A DNA stretch of 64,000 nucleotides from an uncultured Modestobacter sp. (lineage in GTDB: Bacteria; Actinomycetota; Actinomycetes; Mycobacteriales; Geodermatophilaceae). Location: contig NZ_CANKUD010000001.1 of NCBI RefSeq assembly GCF_947486615.1, positions 310,001 to 374,000 of the forward strand. The letters are read 5' to 3'. Shown here piece after piece: positions 42,113 through 51,228 of the stretch. The notes under the pieces were generated by a model. The model worked only from the letters and a program-made list of their open reading frames with translations, was not told the DNA's origin and searched no databases. The position numbers were made by a program, and so were the translations under genes. How positions within the stretch are numbered: position 1 is the stretch's first letter; each line of letters starts with the position of its first letter.

Positions 42113-43642
42113 GTGGACCTGGCCCCGGTGATCGACGGCTTCGGCGTCGTCCTGGAACCGACCAACCTGCTCTACTGCCTGTTCGGCGTGGTCATCGGCA
42201 TGCTGATCGGGGTGCTGCCCGGGCTCGGCCCGGCGGCGACCATCGCGATCCTGCTGCCGCTCACCATCGGCGTCGAGCCGGTGACCGCGATCATCATGCT
42301 GGCCGGCATCTTCTACGGCGCCCAGTACGGCGGCACGATCACCTCTGTGCTGCTGCGGCTGCCCGGTGAGGCCTCCTCGGTGGTCACCGTCTTCGACGGC
42401 CACGCGCTCGCCCGGCAGGGCAAGGCCGGAACCGCGCTGGGCATCGCCGCGATCGGCTCCTTCGTCGGCGGCACCGTCTCGATCGTCGCGCTCTCCCTGG
42501 TCGCGCCACTGGTCGCCGGCTTCGCGCTGGACTTCGGCCCGCCGGAGTACACCGCGCTGGCCCTGCTGGGCATCCTGCTGGTCTCCACGGTCAGCAGCGG
42601 CGACCGGCTCAAGGCCGTCATCGCCGCCTGCGTCGGCCTGCTGCTGGCCACCGTGGGCCGGGACGGGTTCACCAGCGCCGAGCGGTTCACCTTCGACAAC
42701 CTGCAGCTGGCCGACGGCCTGGACTTCGTGCCGATCGCGATGGGCCTGTTCGGCCTCGGCGAGATCCTCTACAACCTGGAGGAGCGGCACCGGAAGGTGC
42801 AGGCCCCGGCCGCGGTGGCCAACGTCTGGCCCTCCCGCACCGACCTGCGCCAGTCCTCCGGCGCGATCGGCCGCGGCTCGGTGATCGGCTTCGTGCTCGG
42901 CATCCTCCCCGGCGGCGGCGCGGTGCTGTCGTCGCTGGCCGCCTACGCGGTGGAGAAGCGCCGGGCCAAGGACCCCTCCCGGTTCGGCCAGGGCGCGGTC
43001 GAGGGAGTCGCGGCACCGGAGACGGCGAACAACGCCGCGGCCACGTCGTCCTTCATCCCGCTGCTCACCCTCGGCATCCCGGCCAACGCGACGATGGCGG
43101 TGATCTTCGGCGCCCTGCTCATCCAGGGCGTCAGCCCCGGTCCGCAGCTGGTCACCCAGGAACCCGAGCTGTTCTGGGGCGTGATCAACTCGATGTACAT
43201 CGGCAACATCCTGTTGCTGATCATGAGCATCCCGCTGGTGGGGCTCTTCGTCCGGATCCTCCGGGTCCGCGCCACGGTGCTGGCCCCGATCACCGTGCTG
43301 ATCACCCTCGTCGGCGTCTACACCGTCAACAACAGCGTCTTCGACATCGGACTGGTGATCGTCTTCGGGGTGCTGGGCTACCTGATGAAGAAGCTCGGCT
43401 TCGACCCCGGGCCGCTGGTGCTCGCCTTCGTCCTCGGCTCGCTGCTGGAGGACTCGCTCCGCCGGTCGCTGCTGATCTTCGAGGGTGACGCCACCGGCTT
43501 CTTCACCCGGCCGATCTCGGGCACACTGCTGGTCGTCTTCCTGGTCGTGGCCCTGCTGCCGCTGGTCCGTGGTGCCCTTGCCCGGCGCCGGAACCGCTCC
43601 GACGACCGCACCGACACCACCACCCCCAAGGAGCTCGTGTGA
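42113..43642 (+). CDS. Tripartite tricarboxylate transporter large permease (TctA)
   Basis: A 509-aa membrane protein with about 11-12 helices. It has the TctA landmarks NLLYCLFGVVIGMLIGVLPGLGPAATIAILLPL, GIFYGAQYGGTITSVLLRLPGEASSVVT, FVLGILPGGGAVLSSLAAYAVEK, APETANNAAATSSFIPLLTLGIPANATMAV and VLGSLLEDSLRRSLL. The two glycine-rich repeats form the substrate site. It transports a carboxylic acid with proton or sodium, together with TctB and TctC encoded upstream. GTG at 42113 follows AGGAGG. Confidence 0.95.
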   Translation: MDLAPVIDGFGVVLEPTNLLYCLFGVVIGMLIGVLPGLGPAATIAILLPLTIGVEPVTAIIMLAGIFYGAQYGGTITSVLLRLPGEASSVVTVFDGHALARQGKAGTALGIAAIGSFVGGTVSIVALSLVAPLVAGFALDFGPPEYTALALLGILLVSTVSSGDRLKAVIAACVGLLLATVGRDGFTSAERFTFDNLQLADGLDFVPIAMGLFGLGEILYNLEERHRKVQAPAAVANVWPSRTDLRQSSGAIGRGSVIGFVLGILPGGGAVLSSLAAYAVEKRRAKDPSRFGQGAVEGVAAPETANNAAATSSFIPLLTLGIPANATMAVIFGALLIQGVSPGPQLVTQEPELFWGVINSMYIGNILLLIMSIPLVGLFVRILRVRATVLAPITVLITLVGVYTVNNSVFDIGLVIVFGVLGYLMKKLGFDPGPLVLAFVLGSLLEDSLRRSLLIFEGDATGFFTRPISGTLLVVFLVVALLPLVRGALARRRNRSDDRTDTTTPKELV

Positions 43643-44037
43643 CCGTCCTCGTCGGTTTCGTCCCCACCCCCGAGGGCGAGGCGGCCTTCACCGCCGGTCT
43701 CGCCGAGGCCCGCCGCCGCGGCGAGGACCTGCTGGTGCTCAACACCCCGCGGGGCGGCGCCCCGGTCAGCGCCGACCTGGCCCCGCCGGAGCTGGTGCAG
43801 CAGCAGACCACCCGGGCCCAGGCCGACGGGGTCGCCCTGGAGGTGCGGCAGACCCCGCACAGCGGCGACCTCGCCGACGAGGTGCTCCGGGTCGCCGAGG
43901 AGGTGGCCGCGTCGGTCATCGTCATCGGCATCCGCCGCCGCTCCCCCGTCGGCAAGCTCCTGATGGGCAGCAGTGCCCAGCGGATCCTGCTGGACGCCGA
44001 CCGTCCGGTGCTGGCGGTCAAGCCGCAGCACGACTGA
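43639..44037 (+). CDS. Universal stress protein family
   Basis: A 132-aa UspA-fold protein. It starts TVLVGFVPTPEGEAAFTAGLAEARRRGEDLLVLN, has VIVIGIRRRSPVGKLLMGSSAQRIL with the G2xG9xGS ATP-binding motif, and ends RPVLAVKPQH. The start GTG overlaps the tctA stop (GTGA), so it is translated with the transporter. USP subunits encoded with transporters are known to bind and regulate some carriers, and a regulatory role here is plausible. Confidence 0.88.
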   Translation: MTVLVGFVPTPEGEAAFTAGLAEARRRGEDLLVLNTPRGGAPVSADLAPPELVQQQTTRAQADGVALEVRQTPHSGDLADEVLRVAEEVAASVIVIGIRRRSPVGKLLMGSSAQRILLDADRPVLAVKPQHD

Positions 44038-44050
44038 CCCGCCCCGTACC

Positions 44051-44096
44051 CACGACGAGGCCCGCCGGGGAACTCCCCCGGCGGGCCTTCGTCGTG
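44051..44096. terminator. Strong bidirectional terminator
   Basis: Stem of about 20 bp with a single bulged base (CACGACGA-GGCCCGCCGGGG and its partner) and a 5-nt loop. It sits between the convergent universal stress protein and desaturase genes. Confidence 0.85.
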
Positions 44097-44113
44097 TCTG
44101 CGCTGCGCCTGGC

Positions 44114-45316
44114 TCAGGCGGCGACCAGCTCCTGCTGGAGCCGCCGGCGGACCTTCGCGCCACCGGTGGTCATCTTGTAGAGCTTGACGACCTGGGCCGG
44201 GGCATTGGCCGGGGTGGTCTGGGCCAGCCAGCCGTTGGGCAGCGAGAGCCGGATGACCTTGTGCCAGGCCGAGCCGACCTGCCGCGGCAGCGACGCGGAG
44301 TGGTACCGCAGGCCGTAGCGGCGGAACAGGTCCTCGATCTTCGGGGCGATCTCGGCGTACCGGTTGCTCGGCAGGTCCGGGAACAGGTGGTGCTCGACCT
44401 GGTGGCTCAGGTTGCCGGTCATGACGTGCATGGCCTTGCTGCCGGAGATGTTGGCCGAGCCGAGCATCTGGCGCAGGTACCACTCACCGCGGGTCTCCCC
44501 GTCGATGGACTTCTTCTCGAAGGTCTCCACACCCTCGGGGAAGTGCCCGCACATGATCACCGAGTGCGACCACAGGTTGCGCACCACGTTGGCGGTGAAG
44601 TTCGCTGCCAGGGTGGGCAGGAACGAGGGCCCGGACAGCAGCGGGTGCACCAGGTAGTCCTTGGTGGCCTGCTTGCGGATCTTCTTCAGCACCTGCTTGC
44701 CGCGGGCCCGGAAGCCCGGGTCGGCGCGCCGCTCCTTGGTGGCCAGGTTCTTGCCCAGCTCCAGGTCGTAGGCGGCGATGCCGTACTCGAAGAAGATGGC
44801 GTTGACGAAGTTCCACACCGGCTGCAACAGGTACAGCGGCACCCACTTCTGGTCCTCGTCGACGCGCATGATGCCGTAGCCCAGGTCGTTGTCCTTGCCG
44901 ATCACGTTCGTGTACGTGTGGTGCAGCTCGTTGTGCGAGTGCTTCCACTGCTCGGCCGGGCTGGCCATGTCCCACTCCCAGGTCGTGGAGTGGATCTTCG
45001 GGTCGCGCATCCAGTCCCACTGCCCGTGCAGGATGTTGTGCCCGATCTCCATGTTCTCCAGGATCTTGGCGACCGAGAGCCCGGCGGTGCCCAGCACCCA
45101 GGCCGGCGGGAACTTGGAGAACAGCAGGACGGCGCGGCTGCCCAGCTCGAGCTTGCGCTGCACGTCGATGACCTTGCGGATGTAGGCCGCGTCGGCCTCA
45201 CCCCGGCTGTCCACCACGCTCTGCCGGATGGCGTCGAGCTCGAAGCCGATGGCCTCGATGTCCTCGGGGCTGAGGTGGGCGATCGGGTTGTCGGACTTCT
45301 TCTGCAGGACGGTCAT
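44114..45316 (-). CDS. Membrane acyl-CoA/fatty acid desaturase (DesA3-like)
   Basis: A 400-aa di-iron membrane desaturase. The three histidine boxes are HNILH (93-97), HSHNELHH (126-133) and HQVEHHLFPDLP near residue 310-320. LENMEIGHNILHGQWDWM and TYTNVIGKDNDLGYG match the mycobacterial stearoyl-CoA delta-9 desaturase DesA3. It should introduce a double bond into acyl chains with O2 and reduced ferredoxin. The ferredoxin reductase gene is 56 bp upstream in the same operon, as in the DesA3/Rv3230c pair. ATG at 45316 follows AAGGAG. Confidence 0.93.
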   Translation of the reverse strand: MTVLQKKSDNPIAHLSPEDIEAIGFELDAIRQSVVDSRGEADAAYIRKVIDVQRKLELGSRAVLLFSKFPPAWVLGTAGLSVAKILENMEIGHNILHGQWDWMRDPKIHSTTWEWDMASPAEQWKHSHNELHHTYTNVIGKDNDLGYGIMRVDEDQKWVPLYLLQPVWNFVNAIFFEYGIAAYDLELGKNLATKERRADPGFRARGKQVLKKIRKQATKDYLVHPLLSGPSFLPTLAANFTANVVRNLWSHSVIMCGHFPEGVETFEKKSIDGETRGEWYLRQMLGSANISGSKAMHVMTGNLSHQVEHHLFPDLPSNRYAEIAPKIEDLFRRYGLRYHSASLPRQVGSAWHKVIRLSLPNGWLAQTTPANAPAQVVKLYKMTTGGAKVRRRLQQELVAA

Positions 45317-45372
45317 GTGCTGCTCCTTCTCTGGGGCGGCGGGTGGCGCGGGATCAGGTCGTACGGGAGAGG

Positions 45373-46479
45373 TCAGTGGTCGATGTCGCAGGCGCCGGCG
45401 GCGGCGCTGATGCAGGTCTGCACGAGGACCCCGTCGCCGGGGGCGGCGGTGGTCACCTCGCCGGTGCGCAGGTCGCGGACGGCGCCCTCGCGCAGCGGCA
45501 GCACACAGCCGTAGCAGATGCCCATCCGGCAGCCGCTGGGCATGAGCAGCCCGGCGTCCTCGGCGGCGTCCAGGATCGGGGTGGCGCCGTCGACCTCGAG
45601 GGTCTTCTCGGACGCGGTGAACTTCACCGTGCCGCCGGCCGCGTCGGCGACGAGCACCCGCGGGCGGAACCGCTCGGTGTAGAGCTGGTCGGCGATGCCG
45701 GCGTCGGCCCAGTACTGCTCGAGCGCCTCGAGCAGGCCGATCGGCCCGCACGCCCAGGTCGACCGCTCGGCGAGGTCGGGGACCATCCCGGCGAGCACGG
45801 CGGTGTCCAGCAGACCGTCGGTCGCGGTGTGCCGCTCGACCAGCCGGATCGCACCCGTGCGGTCCAGCTCGCGCAGCTCGGCGCCGAAGATGACGTCGTC
45901 GGCGGTGGGCGCGGAGTGCACCAGGACGACGTCCTCGTGCTCGTGCACGTGGTTGCGCAGGATGCCCATCACCGGGGTGATGCCGGAGCCGGCGGTGACG
46001 AACAGCGCCTTGGCCGGCCGCTGCTCGGGGAGCACGAAGTCGCCGGTGGCCTGGTCCAGCTGTACGACCGTGCCCGGCTGCACGCGGTGCACCAGGTGGT
46101 TGCTGACCTTGCCGTCCGGGATCGCCTTGACGGTGATGGTGAAGCGGCCGTCGGCCCGGCCGAGCACCGAGGTGATCGAGTAGGCGCGCCACAGCCGCAC
46201 ACCCTCGACGTCGATGCCGATGCGCACGTACTGGCCGGGGGTGTGCGGCAGCCAGTCGCGGCCGGGCCGGATCACGATGGTCGCGGCGTCGCGGGTCTCG
46301 TGCCGGACCTCCTCGATCCGGCCGCGCAGCGCGGCACCGGAGCGCAGCGGGTCGATCAGGTCGAGGTAGTCGACCGGGAGCAGCGGCGTGGTGACCAGTT
46401 CGGCGGCCTTGAGCACCCGGTCGCGCAGCGCACGCAGGGCCGGGCGACCCGGACTCGGGCGCGGGACGGTGGTGGTCAT
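45373..46479 (-). CDS. Ferredoxin-dependent NAD(P)H reductase for the desaturase
   Basis: A 368-aa electron-transfer flavoprotein fused to a plant-type ferredoxin. FAD binding is at WRAYSITS (RxYS motif), the NAD(P) site at VTAGSGITPVMGIL and TWACGPIGLLEALEQY, and the C-terminal [2Fe-2S] domain has CRMGICYGCVLPL and a fourth Cys in VQTCISAAAG. It matches Rv3230c-type reductases that supply electrons to DesA3. The ATG at 46479 is the likeliest start; an upstream in-frame ATG is also available. First gene of the desaturase operon and divergent from a PucR-type regulator. Confidence 0.92.
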   Translation of the reverse strand: MTTTVPRPSPGRPALRALRDRVLKAAELVTTPLLPVDYLDLIDPLRSGAALRGRIEEVRHETRDAATIVIRPGRDWLPHTPGQYVRIGIDVEGVRLWRAYSITSVLGRADGRFTITVKAIPDGKVSNHLVHRVQPGTVVQLDQATGDFVLPEQRPAKALFVTAGSGITPVMGILRNHVHEHEDVVLVHSAPTADDVIFGAELRELDRTGAIRLVERHTATDGLLDTAVLAGMVPDLAERSTWACGPIGLLEALEQYWADAGIADQLYTERFRPRVLVADAAGGTVKFTASEKTLEVDGATPILDAAEDAGLLMPSGCRMGICYGCVLPLREGAVRDLRTGEVTTAAPGDGVLVQTCISAAAGACDIDH

Positions 46480-46576
46480 GACCTGAGTCTTCCCCACCGC
46501 AGGGATGAACACCTGTGCTCATGACGTGAATCGGGCGGTACCTTCTGTTCCCTGCGAACAACCGGATGGAGGAGCT

Positions 46577-47761
46577 GTGGGCGTCGAGGTGATCTTCCCG
46601 CCGACCGTGGTCGCCGCGATGCGCGCTCAGCTGCCTGCCGTCGCCGAGCAGACCGTGGCCAGCATCGTCGTGGAGGTCACCGACTACGCCGGTGCCTTCT
46701 CCGGTGAGATGGGCCGGGCGATCACCAACGCGGTGCAGCTGGCGCTCGGGGGCTTCCTGGAGCTGGCCACCACGACCGACGGCGCCGACGCCAGCCGGCC
46801 GATCGGCCCGGCGCTGGAGGGGGCCTACGCCCTGGGCCGGGGCGAGGCCCGCAGCGGGCGGTCGATGGACGCCCTGCTGGCCGCCTACCGGGTCGGCGCC
46901 CGGGTGTCCTGGCGACACATGAGCGACACCGCGGTGGCCGCCGGGCTGTCCGTGGCGTCGCTGGCCCGGTTCGCCGAGCTGGTGTTCGCCTACATCGACC
47001 AGCTGTCGGCCGCCAGCGTCGCCGGGCACACCGACGAGCTGGAGACCACCGGCCGGGTGCGCCGCCACCACCGCGAGCGGCTGGGTGCCCTGCTGCTGGC
47101 CGCCCGGCCGCTGCACGACCTGACCGCGGCCGCCGAACGGGCCGGCTGGCCCCCGCCCCGGACGCTCACCGCCGTGCTCCTCCCCCAGGCCCGGGCCCGC
47201 GGCGCACTCGCGCTGCTGGACGCCCGCACCCTGCAGGTGGACGACGACCCGCCGGGCCTGGACCCCGCGACCGGGTTGACCGTGCTGCTGGTGCCCGACG
47301 CCGGGGGCGGCGCCCGGCCGGGGCTGCTGCGTGCGCTGGACGGGCGCGCCGCCGTGGTCGGCCCGCCCCGTCCGTGGTCGGCGGTGGCGGTCTCCTACGC
47401 CCGGGCGCTGCGGGTGCTCGAGCTCGGCTTCACCGCCGAGGAGCCGGCCCCGCTGGACACCGAGCAGCGGCTGCCCGACCTGGTGCTGCGCGCCGACGAG
47501 GAGGCGCTGGCCGACCTGCGGGCCGCCGTCCTGGCGCCGCTGGACGAGGTGAGCCCCGCCGTGCGGGAGAAGCTCACCGCGACGCTGCGTTCCTGGCTGC
47601 TGCACCACGGCCGACGCGAGCAGGTGGCCGCCGAGCTGTTCGTGCACCCGCAGACCGTGCGGTACCGGATGGGCCAGCTGCGCGACCTCTACGGCGAGCG
47701 GCTGGACGACCCGCAGACCGTGCTGGCGCTCACCGTCGCGCTCGGCGCACGCACCGGCTGA
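46577..47761 (+). CDS. PucR-type helix-turn-helix regulator
   Basis: A 394-aa regulator. The N-terminal half (SGEMGRAITNAVQLALGGFLEL, GRSMDALLAAYRVGARVSWRHM) resembles the RsbRD-N domain, followed by a central region and a C-terminal PucR HTH (LHHGRREQVAAELFVHPQTVRYRMGQLRDLYG). It diverges from the ferredoxin reductase-desaturase operon across 97 bp and is the obvious candidate to control membrane unsaturation. The GTG at 46577 is chosen from the GGAGGAGC site. Confidence 0.88.
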   Translation: MGVEVIFPPTVVAAMRAQLPAVAEQTVASIVVEVTDYAGAFSGEMGRAITNAVQLALGGFLELATTTDGADASRPIGPALEGAYALGRGEARSGRSMDALLAAYRVGARVSWRHMSDTAVAAGLSVASLARFAELVFAYIDQLSAASVAGHTDELETTGRVRRHHRERLGALLLAARPLHDLTAAAERAGWPPPRTLTAVLLPQARARGALALLDARTLQVDDDPPGLDPATGLTVLLVPDAGGGARPGLLRALDGRAAVVGPPRPWSAVAVSYARALRVLELGFTAEEPAPLDTEQRLPDLVLRADEEALADLRAAVLAPLDEVSPAVREKLTATLRSWLLHHGRREQVAAELFVHPQTVRYRMGQLRDLYGERLDDPQTVLALTVALGARTG

Positions 47762-47790
47762 GCGCCCCGGCAGCCAGGGACCCGGCCTGC

Positions 47791-49353
47791 TCAGGAGCCG
47801 TAGCGCATCGCCCGGGCCTCGACGTCGAACAGGACGTCGTCGGCGGCGGCGGGGCTGGCCTCGCCGCGGCGGCGGGCGTCCAGCACCGCCTCCCGTTCGG
47901 CCTCGGTGGCGCGGGCGAGCAGGTCCCGCAGCGCAGGCCCCCGTCCCGCGCCCGAGCCGCCGTCGACCAGGCTCTCGACGTCGTTCCGGTAGCCCAGCCG
48001 CGCCTCGTACTGGCGCAGCACGGCGGCCCGGACGTCGTCGGGCACGTCCTCGGCACCGCGGATCGAGTCCAATGCCGCCTCGGTGACCACCCGGTGCAGC
48101 CGCCGCACGTCGGCCGGGACGTCGGAGTCGGTGGCCACGCCGAGCCGGCGGATCAGCGGGGCGAGGGTCAGGCCCTGCAGCACCAGGGTCACCACGACCA
48201 CGAGCAGCGACACCAGCACCACCTCCTCCCGCGCCGGGAAGGCGTCCCCGGTGTCGATGGTCGCCGGCAGCGCCAGCGCGGTGGCGACGGTGACCACACC
48301 GCGCATCCCGGCCCACGACGCGACGGCCGACTCGCGCCAGCCGTACGGGGTGGCCGAGTCGGCCCGGCGGGCCCGGCGCCCGGCCAGCCCGGAGGCCAGG
48401 AACATCGCTGCGGCCCGCACCCCGATCAGCACCCCGGTCACCGCGGCGGCCACCAGCAGGGTCTGGCCGTCGTCGAAGAGCTCGGTGGTGCCCAGGACGC
48501 TGATCAGCTCGACCCCGAGGAAGCCGAACAGCAGGCCGCTGACGGCGAACTCGACGTACTGCCACACCTGCCGGCCGAGCACCCAGCCCGCCGAGGTGAT
48601 CTCGCTGGTGGCCGTGGTCCGCAGGTACAGGCCGGCGGCGAGCACGGCCAGCACGCCGGAGGCACCGACGTGCTCGGCGAGCAGGTACATGGCGAACGGG
48701 ACGGAGAGGGTCACCGTGGTCTCGGTGGCCGCGTCGTCCAGCCACCCCAGGGCCTTGCGGGCGAGCCAGCCGCCGGCCAGGCCCAGCGCGGTGCCACCGA
48801 GCACCGCCGTCGCCAGACCCCAGCCGATCTCGGCCACCGAGACGCCGCCGGCCACGACCGCCATCACGGAGAGCTGGTAGATCACCAGCGCCGTGGCGTC
48901 GTTGAACAACCCCTCGCCCTCGAGGATGGTGACCAGCCGCGGTGGCAGGTTGAGCCGCTTCGCGACGGCCGTGGCCGCCACCGGGTCGGGCGGGGCGACG
49001 ATGCCGCCGAGCACGATCGCCACCGCCCACGGCAGACCGAGGGCGTGCCCGACGACGGCGACGACGGCCGCCGTCACCACGGTCAGCGCCACGGCCAGAC
49101 CGAGGATGGGGCGGGCCGCCTCGCGCAGCTCGCGCAACGACGTCGACTGCGTCGTGGCGAACAGCAACGGCGGCAGGACCAGCGGCAGGATGAGGTCCGG
49201 CGGCAGGTCGGGGGCCGGCACCACCGGCAGGGCGCCCAGGGCCAGCCCGTAGACGGTCAGCAGGACCGGCTGCGGGACGCCGATCCGGTCGGCGACCGGG
49301 GTGAGCACCACGACCCCCAGCAGCAGGAGCCCGAAGAGCACGAGGGCGTCCAC
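47791..49353 (-). CDS. Na+/H+ antiporter, CPA1 (NhaP-like)
   Basis: A 520-aa membrane protein with about 12 helices and a soluble tail of about 110 residues. The CPA1 features are LVLPPLLFATTQSTSLRELR, APPDPVAATAVAKRLNLPPRLVTILEGEGLFNDATALVIYQL with the ND pair, GFLGVELISVL and SWAGMRGVVTVATALALP with the conserved arginine. It exchanges monovalent cations for protons. The tail beginning DVRRLHRVVTEAALDSI is predicted helical and is normal for actinobacterial members. GTG at 49353. Confidence 0.92.
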   Translation of the reverse strand: MDALVLFGLLLLGVVVLTPVADRIGVPQPVLLTVYGLALGALPVVPAPDLPPDLILPLVLPPLLFATTQSTSLRELREAARPILGLAVALTVVTAAVVAVVGHALGLPWAVAIVLGGIVAPPDPVAATAVAKRLNLPPRLVTILEGEGLFNDATALVIYQLSVMAVVAGGVSVAEIGWGLATAVLGGTALGLAGGWLARKALGWLDDAATETTVTLSVPFAMYLLAEHVGASGVLAVLAAGLYLRTTATSEITSAGWVLGRQVWQYVEFAVSGLLFGFLGVELISVLGTTELFDDGQTLLVAAAVTGVLIGVRAAAMFLASGLAGRRARRADSATPYGWRESAVASWAGMRGVVTVATALALPATIDTGDAFPAREEVVLVSLLVVVVTLVLQGLTLAPLIRRLGVATDSDVPADVRRLHRVVTEAALDSIRGAEDVPDDVRAAVLRQYEARLGYRNDVESLVDGGSGAGRGPALRDLLARATEAEREAVLDARRRGEASPAAADDVLFDVEARAMRYGS

Positions 49354-49513
49354 CGCTCAGCCCCGCACGCGTGGTGCGTCGGCGGTCCGCGCCGGACGCG
49401 GACACTGGTCGGCTGCTGCGGGCATGAGGGGACTCCGGGTGCTCGGTCGGGCGCGGTGACCGCGCACCCCTACCCGGGCATCGCCCGAGATCACCTCCCG
49501 CTCCGTGTCCCGG

Positions 49514-49723
49514 TCAGGCGCGGTCCTCCTCACCCTGCGGGCGGCGCAGCGCCGGGACCCCGCCCTGCGCCCGCTCCCCCGGTTCGATGCCGAGGTCGCG
49601 CAGCAGCTCGGCGTCGGCGACCGTGTCCACCGAACTGCCCAGCACCTGACGGGCGCGGGCCGCGTCCTCGGAGCGGCCACCCCCGTCGAGCGCCCGGATC
49701 ACGTTGTCCCTGTCGATCCGCAT
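49514..49723 (-). CDS. Small conserved actinobacterial protein, unknown
   Basis: A 69-aa soluble protein. It starts MRIDRDNVIRALDGGGRSEDAARARQVLGSSVDT and continues DAELLRDLGIEP, a pattern I have seen in many short hypothetical proteins of high-GC actinobacteria. No motif gives a function. The ATG has GGAGGA close upstream, so it is probably translated. It stands between the antiporter and the SDR operon. Confidence 0.7.
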   Translation of the reverse strand: MRIDRDNVIRALDGGGRSEDAARARQVLGSSVDTVADAELLRDLGIEPGERAQGGVPALRRPQGEEDRA

Positions 49724-49852
49724 GTCTCGTCCTCCTCCACGGGCCGTCCGGCCCGGTCTGTGGGTGCCTCTCTGCGTCGACCACGGCGGTGCCCGGCGGG
49801 GCACACGAGACCCCGGGCAGCGGCCACCCGGGGGCGCGTGCCCCGCCCGCGC

Positions 49853-50221
49853 TCACCGGCCGGCCGGGGGCGCAGCCAGTACGGACAGCACCGCAGCGGC
49901 CACCGACGCCCCGCCGCTGACCACCGCCACCCGCCGGTACGCCGGCCACCGGCGCACCACCGCCACCATGCTGAGCGCGTGCAGGGCGTCGAGCGCCGCG
50001 CCGGCGACCACCGGCCGGCGGGTCGGCCGGACGAGGACGACGGCCTGCTGCAGCAGCAGCCGCGCACCCAGCACCCGCACCACCCAGGACGGCGGTGCCC
50101 CGTCGCCGCCGACCGCCCGGGTGACCGCGGCCGGGCGGCTGACCAGCGCGGCCCCCCAGCCGGCGGACACCACGGCGACGCCCCGGGTCAGCGCCCGGCG
50201 CCGGGTCCGGTCGGTGGTCAC
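49853..50221 (-). CDS. Small membrane protein, unknown function
   Basis: A 122-aa protein with three to four hydrophobic stretches (RGVAVVSAGWGAALV, LGARLLLQQAVVLV, AALDALHALSMVAVV, SVAAAVLSVLAA). No function is recognisable. Its start GTG overlaps the stop of the SDR gene (GTGA). The order of residues recalls the small membrane protein at 3436-3813, and both are last genes of coupled operons. Confidence 0.72.
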   Translation of the reverse strand: MTTDRTRRRALTRGVAVVSAGWGAALVSRPAAVTRAVGGDGAPPSWVVRVLGARLLLQQAVVLVRPTRRPVVAGAALDALHALSMVAVVRRWPAYRRVAVVSGGASVAAAVLSVLAAPPAGR

Positions 50222-51228
50222 CGCCGGCGGAGCAGTGTCGCGGCACCGGCGAGGGCTGCGGCGCCGAGCGCGGCGACCGCGCCGTGGTGGCGGCCGGCCC
50301 AGAGCTGCGGGTCCCGGGTCCACGCCTGGTCGTCGAAGCGGCCGTGGGCCCCGAAGTCCTGCCCGTCGGGTCCGTCGGCCGGCTCCCAGAGGTCGACCGG
50401 GTCGTCGGGGCGGGTTTCCCGGCTGGTGAGCTGCCCCTGCACCCCGCTGCGGGCGAGGTACCAGTCCATGAACTGCGGCCAGACCTTCTCGCCCAGGATC
50501 GTGTAGACGGTGGGGGTGCCCACGTACCAGGCCCGGCGTCGCGGGTGCTCGGCAGCGTGCACCATCGCCCCGGCGACGACCTCCGGCTGGTAGATCGGCG
50601 CGACCGGCTGCGGGCGGGTGGGCAGCCGGTTGAGCACCCAGTCGAACTGCGGGGTGTTCACCCCGGGTGCGTTGACCATCGTGACGTGCACGCTGCTGCC
50701 CTCGTCCCGCAGCTCGGTGAGCAGCGACTCGGTGAACCCCTTGATGGCGTGCTTGGCCCCGCAGTACACGCTCTGCAGCGGGATGCCGCGGTAGGCCAGT
50801 GCCGACCCGGTCTGCACGACGACCCCGCGGTCACGGGGCTTCATCCGGGTGAGCGCCGACCGGGTGCCGTTGACGAAGCCGAGGTAGGTGACGGCGGTGG
50901 CCCGCTCGTACTCCGCCGGGGTGATGTCGGTGAACCGGGCGAACACCGTGGTGAAGGCGCAGTTGCACCACACGTCGATCGGCCCGAGCTCGGCCTCCAC
51001 CCGGTCGGCGGCGGCGTCCACGGCGGCGGCGTCGGCGACGTCCACCGGCACCACGAGCGGGGTGCCCCCGGCCGCCCGTACCTCCTCGGCGGCGGCGGCG
51101 AGCCCCTTCTCGCCCCGGGCCAGCAGCGCGACCCGATCGCCCCGCCGGGCGAAGGCGACCGCGGTGGCGCGGCCGATCCCCGCGCTCGCCCCGGTCACGA
51201 CGACGACCGAGCTCGTCCGGACGCTCAT
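50218..51228 (-). CDS. Short-chain dehydrogenase/reductase with C-terminal extension
   Basis: A 336-aa classical SDR. The cofactor motif is VVVTGASAGIGRATAVAFARRG, the catalytic Ser/Tyr/Lys are seen in VVQTGSALAYRGIPLQSVYCGAKHAIKGF, and the core ends near residue 255. The extra 80 residues end in a hydrophobic helix (GAVAALGAAALAGAATLLRRR), which could anchor the enzyme to the membrane. The residue at the NNAG site is WCNCAF instead of NNAG, a change sometimes seen in SDR relatives of actinobacteria. It overlaps the PoxB-like gene (ATGA). Confidence 0.88.
   Translation of the reverse strand: MSVRTSSVVVVTGASAGIGRATAVAFARRGDRVALLARGEKGLAAAAEEVRAAGGTPLVVPVDVADAAAVDAAADRVEAELGPIDVWCNCAFTTVFARFTDITPAEYERATAVTYLGFVNGTRSALTRMKPRDRGVVVQTGSALAYRGIPLQSVYCGAKHAIKGFTESLLTELRDEGSSVHVTMVNAPGVNTPQFDWVLNRLPTRPQPVAPIYQPEVVAGAMVHAAEHPRRRAWYVGTPTVYTILGEKVWPQFMDWYLARSGVQGQLTSRETRPDDPVDLWEPADGPDGQDFGAHGRFDDQAWTRDPQLWAGRHHGAVAALGAAALAGAATLLRRR

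Noticed and set aside
44114-49405. A 1763-codon open frame on the minus strand
   Set aside because: Only its last 400 codons match a protein (the desaturase). The rest is Arg/Pro/Gly/Ala-rich read-through of other genes in a GC-rich genome.
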